A stretch of DNA of 7,316 nucleotides. Source: Chryseobacterium gleum (lineage in GTDB: Bacteria > Bacteroidota > Bacteroidia > Flavobacteriales_D > Sanyastnellaceae). Under the pieces are notes generated by a model. The model was not told the DNA's origin and searched no databases. It saw nothing but the letters and a program-made list of their open reading frames with translations. Of this stretch, positions 1 through 6,477 are shown one piece after another. Where the stretch lies: assembly GCA_945897395.1 (NCBI GenBank), contig CAMDFE010000070.1, forward strand, positions 1-7,316, in the 5' to 3' direction. The translations under genes and the position numbers were made by a program. Every line of letters begins with the position of its first letter. The first letter of the stretch is position 1.

Positions 1-1215
1 TAAATGAACCAAAGTGGCCTCTAGCATGGTGTCTAATGCTTTTTCATTGTTTCCGTATTTGAAAAACGCATCGGCAAGGGCCATCCACGTTTCTTCGTTT
101 TCAGGAAACTCCTTCACTAATTTTTCTCCAAGCGAAATAGACTCTGTGAATTTTTCCATCTTCACTAACACCTCCATTTTGTAGATGGCGTAGTCAGGGT
201 TCTTCGATTCAAGGTCAATGGCTTTATCCAAGAACGGAATGGCTTCCGCCAGTTTTCCTTGAAGATCCATTACTACACCAATTCCTAAATAAGCGTCTGC
301 CCAGTATTCATCTGTTTCAATACTCTTGTGGTAGTAGAAAAGGGCTTTGTCGTAGTCGTTCAACTTCTCGAAACACTCTCCCACGTGACAGTAAATAGGA
401 GCTTGGGGAGGCTCATGCACATAAGACTCTTCAAGCACTTCAAGTGCCTCAGAATATTTTTCTAATTTGAAAAGTGCATGCGCCTTGTTGTAATAGGCAG
501 GGGCGAAGTCGCTTTGAATGGCTAAACAATAGTCGTAGGCTTCGATCGATTCTTCTGAACGATCGAGCTTTTGAAAAGCGTTACCCAAGTTGTACCATGC
601 TGCGAAACTATACGGGTGCTCATCGATGAATTGCTGGAAGTAAATCGCGCACACAGCGGGCAGTCCTGCCATTTCAAAACAAAATGCAATCTCATAAAGC
701 AAGGTCTCGTTTTCCGGACTTCGTTCAATTCCTATTTTCAAGGTGTTGATGGCCTTTTCGTATTGCTCGAGGTTTTCATATTCCAATGCAATCTCTAAAT
801 ACACATCGTCTATTTCTTCTTCAGCACAAATGAGTAAAGCGCGTTTGTAATACTGAATGGCTTTGTTGTGTTCGCGCAATTGGCTATATACAGCGGCCAT
901 GGTGAGCAGCATTTCTTCGTTGTTTGGTTCGAATTTTTCGAGGACCTTCAATCGTGAAAGGGCTTTTGACAATTGACCAATGCCTGAAAGAAGTTGAACT
1001 TCTTTGATGATTAATGCGGTGTTATCTGGAAATAGAGAGTATGCGTATTCAAGGGCCTTAATGGCTTTTTGGTAGCTGAGGTTCGCTTGGTAACCGTCTA
1101 TAATTGCCTCAAGTTGTTCAACGTCGAAGTAGTATGATTCGTTTTGTTGAATCATTTGCTCGAAGCGTGAGATAAGGTCTCCTGTGTTGTGGTAATCTGA
1201 TGGGTCTTCGCTCAT
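1..1215 (-). CDS. TPR-repeat protein, C-terminus cut by the window edge
   Basis: Reading leftward from the ATG at 1215-1213 gives 405 codons with no stop, running off the left edge, so the C-terminus is missing. An in-frame TGA lies four codons upstream, so this ATG is the only standard start. From about residue 34 the protein is built of back-to-back 34-residue helical units (near 34, 68, 102, 136, 170, 204, 238, 272, 306, 340 and 374). They carry the usual TPR pattern of small and aromatic residues; the clearest is AAWYNLGNAFQKLDRSEESI at 205-224. About eleven units are visible. No signal peptide or membrane helix is seen, so it is probably cytoplasmic. TPR arrays bind proteins; the partner cannot be read from sequence. 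It lies 54 nt after the DUF218 gene on the same strand. The TPR assignment is firm; the function is unknown. Confidence 0.93.
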   Translation of the reverse strand, partial: MSEDPSDYHNTGDLISRFEQMIQQNESYYFDVEQLEAIIDGYQANLSYQKAIKALEYAYSLFPDNTALIIKEVQLLSGIGQLSKALSRLKVLEKFEPNNEEMLLTMAAVYSQLREHNKAIQYYKRALLICAEEEIDDVYLEIALEYENLEQYEKAINTLKIGIERSPENETLLYEIAFCFEMAGLPAVCAIYFQQFIDEHPYSFAAWYNLGNAFQKLDRSEESIEAYDYCLAIQSDFAPAYYNKAHALFKLEKYSEALEVLEESYVHEPPQAPIYCHVGECFEKLNDYDKALFYYHKSIETDEYWADAYLGIGVVMDLQGKLAEAIPFLDKAIDLESKNPDYAIYKMEVLVKMEKFTESISLGEKLVKEFPENEETWMALADAFFKYGNNEKALDTMLEATLVHL

Positions 1216-1237
1216 TGAGTAATTTCAGAGTTCAAGT

Positions 1238-1245
1238 CAAAAATA
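1238..1245 (-). promoter_or_regulatory. Possible Bacteroidota -7 box before the TPR gene
   Basis: In the 54-nt gap, the minus strand reads TATTTTTG. This matches the Bacteroidota -7 consensus TAnnTTTG and sits about 22 nt before the TPR start codon. No convincing TTTG-type -33 box is present at the usual spacing, and the DNA is AT-rich, so a chance match is quite possible. If real, it would give the TPR gene its own transcript with a very short leader. Confidence 0.25.
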
Positions 1246-1269
1246 ACCAATATTTCGCCGAGATTTCGA

Positions 1270-1959
1270 TTAATATTTGAACACGTAATACACGAGTTTG
1301 ATGTATTCGTTGAAGGTAGTAATGAGCCCAGCTTCAAAGGTCCACCACGACTGTGCCTTAAAGTCCTTGGTTTCAGTGCCGAAGAAATGCACCACAATCC
1401 CTTTTTCTTGAAACTTTTCGCCGAATACCAGGCTCATGCGACGCAGGTGAAAGTCGCTACTCACCACAGAAATTTCTTTCAAATTGTTATTTATACAATA
1501 AGCCAGAATTTCTTCCGACTCTTCGTACGTGCTGGTTGCCACCCCCAATTCCGTCACGCGAAGCGAATCGATTCCGTTTTGAAGCATGCATTTTCGGGTA
1601 AGTTGCGAAGAAGTTAAATTCAATCCCAAGGAGCGCATTTCATTCAACGTATCACCTCCGCCGGTGCAAATAAATTGTGTAGTTTGAAATTCGTTTGCAA
1701 GCAACACGGCTCCTTTTCCTCGCTCGAATTCATTTCCACCTAAAACAAAAAATGTTTGGTTGGAAGGGGTAACGGCGCTCGATTCGGCTATTGTAAGGAA
1801 GTGACCAATTCCACCTAAAATCGAATTGCGGTAAACGATTAAACAGATGAAAAATGTGAGAGTCGCTCCAAGCACCATCCATTTCAAAACTTTGCTAATT
1901 TGTTGCCAAGTAGGAAGTGAGGTGAAGTAGGTATAGGTTTGATTCTCTTGATTTTTCAA
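1270..1959 (-). CDS. ElyC/SanA/YdcF family (DUF218) membrane-anchored protein
   Basis: 229 residues. A short N-terminal tail is followed by one hydrophobic helix at about 27-43, then a soluble domain, suggesting a membrane anchor with the domain outside the cytoplasm. DUF218 hallmarks are visible: FVLGGN (71-76), ICTGGG (97-102), STYEESEE (143-150), VVSSDFHLRRM (165-175) and a late SWW (204-206). Family members SanA and ElyC in enterobacteria are linked to envelope barrier function and peptidoglycan/undecaprenyl-carrier metabolism; the reaction is not settled, so no specific role is claimed. The start is uncertain: the codon at 1959 is TTG, 10 nt after the stop of the preceding gene; the first in-frame ATG is at 1878 (residue 28), directly at the membrane helix. 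I prefer TTG because of the tight spacing. The stop is TAA. Confidence 0.85.
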   Translation of the reverse strand: MKNQENQTYTYFTSLPTWQQISKVLKWMVLGATLTFFICLIVYRNSILGGIGHFLTIAESSAVTPSNQTFFVLGGNEFERGKGAVLLANEFQTTQFICTGGGDTLNEMRSLGLNLTSSQLTRKCMLQNGIDSLRVTELGVATSTYEESEEILAYCINNNLKEISVVSSDFHLRRMSLVFGEKFQEKGIVVHFFGTETKDFKAQSWWTFEAGLITTFNEYIKLVYYVFKY

Positions 1960-1969
1960 TTTGAAAATT

Positions 1970-2830
1970 TTACACTAAAGTGATGTTTTCTCCAAGCATG
2001 GCTGCATAGTCCGAGGGCGCTTCTAAATTCAAAGCCTCGTGAATAGCATCGAGTTCTATATTTTTTATGTCGAAATTATTCTGGTAGGCCGTTGTGTTGA
2101 ACCACTCGGTGGCGGCTGCCGTTGAAATTTCGAATCGATTCGAAACGCGAAAGATATTTTCTTTGTCGCTCATGAAGGCCTCGCAGCGTTCATTCATGAG
2201 TTGCAATACTTTTTGAATGGACTCGCTTTTTTGTTCAATGGCATTGCTATTCGCGACAGCAACAAATCCGCACCACGGCGCATGAAAAGTATCTAAGAAA
2301 CAAAGGTGTCCTTTTTTTACGGATGGAATGGACGTGTATTTTTCCCAGTAGAAATAATCGCTCTCGCGGTTCCTCAAACTTTGAATAGCATTGTTCAAAT
2401 TCGCAACTTCAACATATTGATCATCGGAAGGATGGAAGCCCAATTGCTTCGCGTGAATCTTCGCCATCAGATGCGAGCCCGATCCTTTTCGTGAAATAGC
2501 ATATTTTCTGTTGTGGTTGGAAGTGATGCGTGGCGTGTCTGCATACCCTCCGTAAATGCCCCACGTTAATGGGGTTTTAGTGTAAACCTTAACAATCTTC
2601 GCTTTTAATCCGCGATGATAAGCACTCACAAATCCTTCGGTAAGCATAAGCGCTACATCTAGATCTCCTTCTTGAAGAGCTTCCGTCATAACGCCTGTTC
2701 CACCTGCGAAGTAGGTCCACGAAACATGAACGTTCAAGGCGCTGAAAACGTCCTGCTCCAAGGCGAGTTGCCAGGGTAAATTGAAGTGTTCAGGAACACC
2801 TCCAATGCGTAGTGTAATTTTATCTTTCAT
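1970..2830 (-). CDS. Ca3427-like type 2 periplasmic-binding-fold protein without signal peptide
   Basis: 286 residues. It opens with KDKITLRIGGVPEHFNLPW, which I recognise as the start of the Ca3427-like branch of the NMT1/ThiY/SsuA-type substrate-binding fold. Further fold signatures are FAGGTGVMTEAL (41-52), then GDLDVALMLTEG (55-66), then SRKGSGSHLMA (113-123) with its small-residue ligand loop, and YFYWEKYTS (159-167). The protein begins directly with the first beta strand: there is no signal peptide or lipobox, so it should stay in the cytoplasm, unlike transporter-linked relatives. No ABC permease or ATPase gene is seen within the window. The ligand is unknown; relatives of this fold bind pyrimidine-like, sulfonate or similar small molecules. 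Its ATG lies 1 nt after the TAA of the VWA gene, implying translational coupling. The gene is intact and ends in TAA. Confidence 0.82.
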   Translation of the reverse strand: MKDKITLRIGGVPEHFNLPWQLALEQDVFSALNVHVSWTYFAGGTGVMTEALQEGDLDVALMLTEGFVSAYHRGLKAKIVKVYTKTPLTWGIYGGYADTPRITSNHNRKYAISRKGSGSHLMAKIHAKQLGFHPSDDQYVEVANLNNAIQSLRNRESDYFYWEKYTSIPSVKKGHLCFLDTFHAPWCGFVAVANSNAIEQKSESIQKVLQLMNERCEAFMSDKENIFRVSNRFEISTAAATEWFNTTAYQNNFDIKNIELDAIHEALNLEAPSDYAAMLGENITLV

Positions 2831-2831
2831 G

Positions 2832-3305
2832 TTAGTAGCTGCCGTTCCACTTCCTCAGGAACCACTCAATGCTGAGTAACGACAAAAGTGCAATTAAAAG
2901 TGGAGTCCAGTCTATGAGTTCTCTCACTTTTTTCTCTTCGAAAGAAACGCTCGTGACTTCTTTTCTGTTTTTGATTTCATTTACGAGATCATCAAGCGCA
3001 GTTGCATTGAATCGTTTTCCGCTGGTGCTGGAAGACAATTGTTCTAACAACTGGAAGTCTGCAATTGTTCGTGCCGTCTCCACAGAAATGTTGTTCACGG
3101 TGAATCCGCCTGACTTCGCGAACTCCGTTGTTCCATTGAACGCTTTCGCAGTGTACGAATAAGCGCCTGGAGGAAGCATTCCGGCGTTCAACTGATAGCC
3201 AGTATTCGATGGTGAAAATTGAAACGATTGAACGCTGTTGTCTGGGAATTTCAAGTCCATATTCACCTGCTGATTCAAGACAGGCATGAAACTTTCGTCG
3301 TACAA
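2832..3305 (-). CDS. C-terminal portion of the VWA membrane protein, downstream of the stop
   Basis: From just after the TAA to 2832 there are 166 open codons in the same frame, beginning NELVYFNAELYDESF. They encode a beta-rich domain with the PPGAYSYTAKA turn typical of the family, an alpha-helical segment (LLEQLSSSTSGKRF, LDDLVNEIKNR), then a C-terminal helix LLIALLSLLSIEWFL. On its own it would need re-initiation: candidate starts are TTG at 3305 or ATG at 3287 (46 nt past the stop). Neither has a recognisable ribosome binding site, which is normal for this phylum. It is best regarded as the C-terminal exon-like remainder of the upstream frame, not as an independent gene. Its TAA lies 1 nt before the ATG of the next gene. 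Confidence 0.6.
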   Translation of the reverse strand: MYDESFMPVLNQQVNMDLKFPDNSVQSFQFSPSNTGYQLNAGMLPPGAYSYTAKAFNGTTEFAKSGGFTVNNISVETARTIADFQLLEQLSSSTSGKRFNATALDDLVNEIKNRKEVTSVSFEEKKVRELIDWTPLLIALLSLLSIEWFLRKWNGSY

Positions 3306-3332
3306 TTCCGCATTGAAATAGACGAGTTCGTT

Positions 3333-3335
3333 TTA
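3333..3335 (-). other. In-frame premature stop codon (TAA) in the VWA gene
   Basis: The minus strand reads TTC GCA TAA AAC GAA CTC, that is F-A-stop-N-E-L. The flanking codons are in one frame on both sides. From memory of Bacteroidota homologues, a glutamate is usual here (FAENEL-like), which would be GAA, so the change is G to T on the coding strand (c to a at 3335 on the given strand). TAA is the genuine stop for every other complete gene end in the window, so codon reassignment is not a credible explanation. Confidence 0.85.
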
Positions 3336-4919
3336 TGCGAAATTCTTTTTGTGTTGAATTCTGAATTTCTCTTTGTTCTCTTTTACACCTATGAACTGCG
3401 CAGTTTGTGTGATGAACTGATTGAATACATCGTGATTTTCTTCCATCTGAAACAATCCCACTTTCCATCTCCAAATACCTTCTCCACAAAGCACGGCTAT
3501 ACGATGTTCAGGAGTTCCGCCAAAACCGAGAAGAGGTACATCGGTCGCTATTTTTCCAATGCGTTGGGTTAGCAAAGCTTGTACTTCCGGCGCAACAGCA
3601 TAGTTCCCGAAAGGCACTGCCAATGGCGGGAGTAGAGGCAAGGCTTGCGCGAATTCATTCGACAAAGAAAAATAACTGAACGACGGATTGAGTGAAGCGC
3701 TAATGTCTGAAAGTTTCGATTGATATCCGTTTAATGAAAATCCACTTCCAAAGGCGTTGAACGCATTGAAATCGTTTTGTGCACCAAGTATAAACCAACA
3801 GGGAATTTTCGATTTGAAGGCTTCTTGAATAACGTTGTTTCCTCTTCCACCGAACGATGGAATTTGATAGGCAATGAGCATGTCGAATTTGTTCACGTTG
3901 TCTGTGAATGCATCAACGGTTTGAACAGTGACTTCGTAATTTTCTTGAAGGCGCATGGCCTCTGCAATGGCTGTAATATCGGGATGAGGAGCGTTAGCGA
4001 GTATTAATACGTTTTGTCTGTTATCAATGACTTCGATATAGACTTGTTCACTGTTGTTGCGCGTATTGTCTTCGCTGTTTATTGGTTGAATGGTTACAGT
4101 GTAAGCGTGTATTCCAACTTGATCGGCAGGTAGCGAGAACTCGATGTTTTTAAATTCTCTTTCGGCAGTGAATGAAATATTTTGCGAAGCCAATTGAACA
4201 CCGTTTTTTGAAACGGTCACTACCGTGCTTGTGCCTCGCGCTTTGCGGCCTTCAATGTTCAATCGAATGGGAAATTCATTTCCTAAATAGGCAATTTTAT
4301 TTGCACTAACATTAGAAATTAACAAGTCACGATGTAAGGTGGTATCTCCTATACCTACAGTAAAGACAGGAATATTGAGTTGTTTCAAGTTGGAAACCGG
4401 ATGAGGCCCTTTGTTGTAAAGTCCGTCGCTTGCAATAACTAATGCGGCCAAGTTCCGACCGCTGAAACGCGCGTCTATTGATCGTTGTAGTTTCCCAAAG
4501 TGAGTAATTTGATCTGAGAAAGTTGCGCTGTCGCCGTTGCTAACATCATCTCCAAAAAGCAGCGGAACCACCTCGTAATCTGGGCCGAGTTTTTCTCCGA
4601 GAGTCTTCCAATTATTTAAAAAATCGGTCCTCACGTAGTTAGAATCTTTGGTGGAAACCATAGATTGGCTATTGTCTAACGCTAGCACAACAACAGGTTT
4701 TTCAACGCGTGTTTCAAGGGTTTCCAATAGCGGTTGGAAAAGTAAAAGAACAAGTAGCGAGACCACAAGGAATCGCATGCCGGCTAAAAGAAATTTAAAT
4801 TGAGTTGACCAAGATTCTTTCGATGTTCCGAGAAAATAAAGAGCAATGGCGTAGGCCAATCCTACCCAAACACAGAGGCTCAAGAGCCATGGAGATGCTT
4901 GAGTGATTAGGTGCGCCAT
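3333..4919 (-). CDS. N-terminal portion of the VWA membrane protein (528 aa)
   Basis: This is the product expected if the internal TAA is obeyed. It keeps both N-terminal helices, the VWA domain with its DxSxS metal site, the ASDG loop, the GIGDT strand end (189-193), a beta-sandwich-like stretch (about 200-300) and a Rossmann-like stretch beginning NVLILANAPHPD (303-314). It ends abruptly at KNFA, just where relatives, as I recall them, continue with an ENEL-type sequence. It would be anchored at the N-terminus only, lacking the C-terminal beta domain and final helix. VWA domains bind protein partners through a metal ion. Related genes in Bacteroidota are sometimes near Bat-type VWA genes, but none is seen here. 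Whether the shortened protein folds is unknown. Confidence 0.72.
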   Translation of the reverse strand: MAHLITQASPWLLSLCVWVGLAYAIALYFLGTSKESWSTQFKFLLAGMRFLVVSLLVLLLFQPLLETLETRVEKPVVVLALDNSQSMVSTKDSNYVRTDFLNNWKTLGEKLGPDYEVVPLLFGDDVSNGDSATFSDQITHFGKLQRSIDARFSGRNLAALVIASDGLYNKGPHPVSNLKQLNIPVFTVGIGDTTLHRDLLISNVSANKIAYLGNEFPIRLNIEGRKARGTSTVVTVSKNGVQLASQNISFTAEREFKNIEFSLPADQVGIHAYTVTIQPINSEDNTRNNSEQVYIEVIDNRQNVLILANAPHPDITAIAEAMRLQENYEVTVQTVDAFTDNVNKFDMLIAYQIPSFGGRGNNVIQEAFKSKIPCWFILGAQNDFNAFNAFGSGFSLNGYQSKLSDISASLNPSFSYFSLSNEFAQALPLLPPLAVPFGNYAVAPEVQALLTQRIGKIATDVPLLGFGGTPEHRIAVLCGEGIWRWKVGLFQMEENHDVFNQFITQTAQFIGVKENKEKFRIQHKKNFA

Positions 4920-4922
4920 AGC

Positions 4923-5669
4923 TTACATGTGCATACCGCCGCAAACGTGAAGCGTTTGTCCGGTTACATAAGAACTTAAATCAGATGCTAAATAAAGAGT
5001 AGTATTTGCAATGTCGGTTGTTGTTCCTCCGCGTTTCAAAGGAATGGTGTTTCTCCATTCTTCAACCACTTTCGGATCTAGCTTTTCAGTCATTTCCGTT
5101 TCAATGAATCCCGGAGCAATGGCATTGCAACGAATGTTACGAGAACCCAATTCTTGTGCAACGCTTTTCGTGAATCCGATCATACCTGCTTTTGATGCAG
5201 CGTAGTTGGCTTGTCCAGCGTTTCCTGTAACTCCAACAATAGATGTCATGTTTATGATTGAACCGCTTCTAGCTTTCAACATAGGTTTAATCACCGCTTT
5301 CGATAAGTTGAAAACAGATTTCAAGTTCACGCGAATGACTTCGTCCCACTGCTCTTCACTCATACGCATAAGCAAGGTATCGCGCGTGATTCCTGCGTTA
5401 TTCACTAAGATGTCAACGGTGCCGAATTCAGCAACCACTTCGTCTACCAACGTTTGTGCTGCGTTGAAATCTGAAGCATCGCTTTTATATCCTTTTGCTT
5501 TCACGCCTTTGGCAGCCAATTCGGCTTCGAACGCGCGTGCTTTTTCGTCAGATGATGCGTAGGTGAATGCGATAGTGGCGCCTTGATCGGCGAACACCTC
5601 AGCAATTCCCTTTCCAATTCCGCGAGATGCGCCAGTAATGATAGCGACTTTTCCTTCTAATAATTTCAT
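4923..5669 (-). CDS. fabG: 3-oxoacyl-[acyl-carrier-protein] reductase
   Basis: 248 residues, the normal length. FabG performs the first reduction of each fatty-acid elongation cycle, turning 3-oxoacyl-ACP into (3R)-hydroxyacyl-ACP with NADPH in the cytoplasm. The short-chain dehydrogenase signature is complete: cofactor loop TGASRGIG (12-19), NNAG (90-93), catalytic N115, S143, Y156 and K160 (YAASK), and the PG motif at 186-187. ITRDTLLMRM after NNAG and the EMTEKL segment are typical of FabG among short-chain dehydrogenases, and the CGGMHM tail is typical of Bacteroidota FabG. The ATG is 12 nt after the stop of the CCG Fe-S gene, and the stop is 3 nt before the VWA start, so it belongs to the same transcript. 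No other fab genes are nearby. The assignment is strong; a different acyl substrate cannot be excluded. Confidence 0.95.
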   Translation of the reverse strand: MKLLEGKVAIITGASRGIGKGIAEVFADQGATIAFTYASSDEKARAFEAELAAKGVKAKGYKSDASDFNAAQTLVDEVVAEFGTVDILVNNAGITRDTLLMRMSEEQWDEVIRVNLKSVFNLSKAVIKPMLKARSGSIINMTSIVGVTGNAGQANYAASKAGMIGFTKSVAQELGSRNIRCNAIAPGFIETEMTEKLDPKVVEEWRNTIPLKRGGTTTDIANTTLYLASDLSSYVTGQTLHVCGGMHM

Positions 5670-5681
5670 GATAAACTATTT

Positions 5682-6467
5682 TTACAAATCTACTGCTTCT
5701 GCTATTAATTCAGCAATGTCTTTCACTGCTATGGTATGCTCTTGTTCGAAGTGCTTCACGCCATCGGTGAGCATAGTATTACAAAACGGACAGCCAGTTG
5801 CAATAACGCTAGGCTTCACGGCTAGCGCATCTTCCATGCGTTCAACGTTAACTTCTTTATCTCCTTTTTCAGCTTCTTTGAACATTTGCGCACCGCCTGC
5901 ACCGCAGCAAAGACCGTTGGTTTTGCAACGCTTCATTTCAACCAATTCGGCATCGAGTGCTTGAATCAATTGACGTGGTGCTTCGTATTCTCCGTTTCCT
6001 CTTCCGAGATAACACGGATCGTGGAAGGTGATTTTCTTTCCTTTAAATACCCCACCTTCAATTTTCAATTTTCCTGTATTCAATAATTCTTGAATCAATT
6101 GCGTGTGGTGAACCACTTCGTAGTTTCCTCCCAATTCAGGATATTCATTTTTTAACGTGTTGAAACAATGCGGGCATCCGGTTACAATTCTCTTCACCTC
6201 GTAGGCATTTAAAACACTGATGTTTTGCATGGCCATCATTTGGAAGAGGAATTCGTTTCCTGCGCGCTTTGCAGGGTCTCCTGTGCACGATTCCTCAGAA
6301 CCTAAAATTGCAAACGAGGTGTTTGTGTGGTGAAGAATTTTTGCAATGGCTTTGGTAATTTTCTTTGCGCGGTCGTCGAAACTTCCTGCACATCCAACCC
6401 AAAAAAGTACTTCGGGTGTTGTTCCTTCGGCCATGCAATCGGCCATTGTACGTATCTTGAAATCCAT
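5682..6467 (-). CDS. CCG-domain (HdrB-like) Fe-S oxidoreductase subunit
   Basis: 261 residues from the ATG at 6467. A GTG at 6500 would extend it by 11 residues into the preceding gene and is less likely. There are two cysteine-rich (CCG) halves, as in HdrB, GlpC, LutA and DsrK C-terminal parts. The first has WVGCAGS (C26), ESCTGD (C61) and CPHC (C98, C101). The second has DPCYLG (C152), CCGAGG (C187, C188) and GCPFC (C226, C229). The second half matches the full CX31-39CCX35-37CXXC pattern that holds the unusual [4Fe-4S] site of HdrB; the first has one cysteine at the middle position. There is no membrane helix, so it is a cytoplasmic partner. It starts 10 nt after the membrane Fe-S gene, and the two probably form one electron-transfer complex. 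The physiological substrate is unknown. Confidence 0.9.
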   Translation of the reverse strand: MDFKIRTMADCMAEGTTPEVLFWVGCAGSFDDRAKKITKAIAKILHHTNTSFAILGSEESCTGDPAKRAGNEFLFQMMAMQNISVLNAYEVKRIVTGCPHCFNTLKNEYPELGGNYEVVHHTQLIQELLNTGKLKIEGGVFKGKKITFHDPCYLGRGNGEYEAPRQLIQALDAELVEMKRCKTNGLCCGAGGAQMFKEAEKGDKEVNVERMEDALAVKPSVIATGCPFCNTMLTDGVKHFEQEHTIAVKDIAELIAEAVDL

Positions 6468-6477
6468 GTTGTTCGAA

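Larger units (their letters stand above)
2832..4919 (-). pseudogene. VWA-domain membrane protein interrupted by an in-frame TAA
   Basis: From the ATG at 4919 to the TAA at 2834-2832 the frame is open for 695 codons except for codon 529, a TAA at 3335-3333. Read through it, the protein matches the layout of Bacteroidota VWA proteins of about 690 residues. There are two N-terminal membrane helices (about 11-31 and 44-64). A VWA domain follows, with metal-site residues D82, S84 and S86 in LALDNSQSM and ASDG at 163-166. Next come beta-rich and Rossmann-like regions with GEGIWRWK (479-486). A C-terminal domain ends in a membrane helix (about 672-688) and IEWFLRKW. No shift of frame is needed, so one base change (GAA to TAA is the simplest) explains the break. 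The open downstream part argues for a recent mutation or a base-call error. The ATG is 3 nt after the fabG stop. Confidence 0.8.

Noticed and set aside
1216..1269. Possible rho-independent terminator between the DUF218 and TPR genes
   Set aside because: Two AATATT copies could pair around a small TCG/CGA stem and are followed by a T-rich stretch, but the stem is short and almost all A-T, too weak to call.
1212..1397. 61-codon minus-strand frame overlapping the DUF218 gene end and the TPR start
   Set aside because: It overlaps a clear DUF218 coding region in another frame and has no recognisable features.
3333..3335. Programmed readthrough or stop-codon reassignment at the internal TAA
   Set aside because: TAA is the real stop of every other gene end in the window, and TAA is the tightest terminator with no known readthrough context here (the next codon is AAC). 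A mutation or base-call error is simpler.
2992..3489. A 165-codon minus-strand open frame spanning the VWA stop codon, suggesting a frameshift
   Set aside because: It lies in a different frame from both VWA parts, its translation is arginine- and cysteine-rich with no family features, and the two real parts share one frame, so no shift is needed. It is a shadow frame.
5206..5562. Plus-strand open frames antisense to fabG and the other genes
   Set aside because: These are mirror frames of well-supported minus-strand genes, with low-complexity translations and no motifs.
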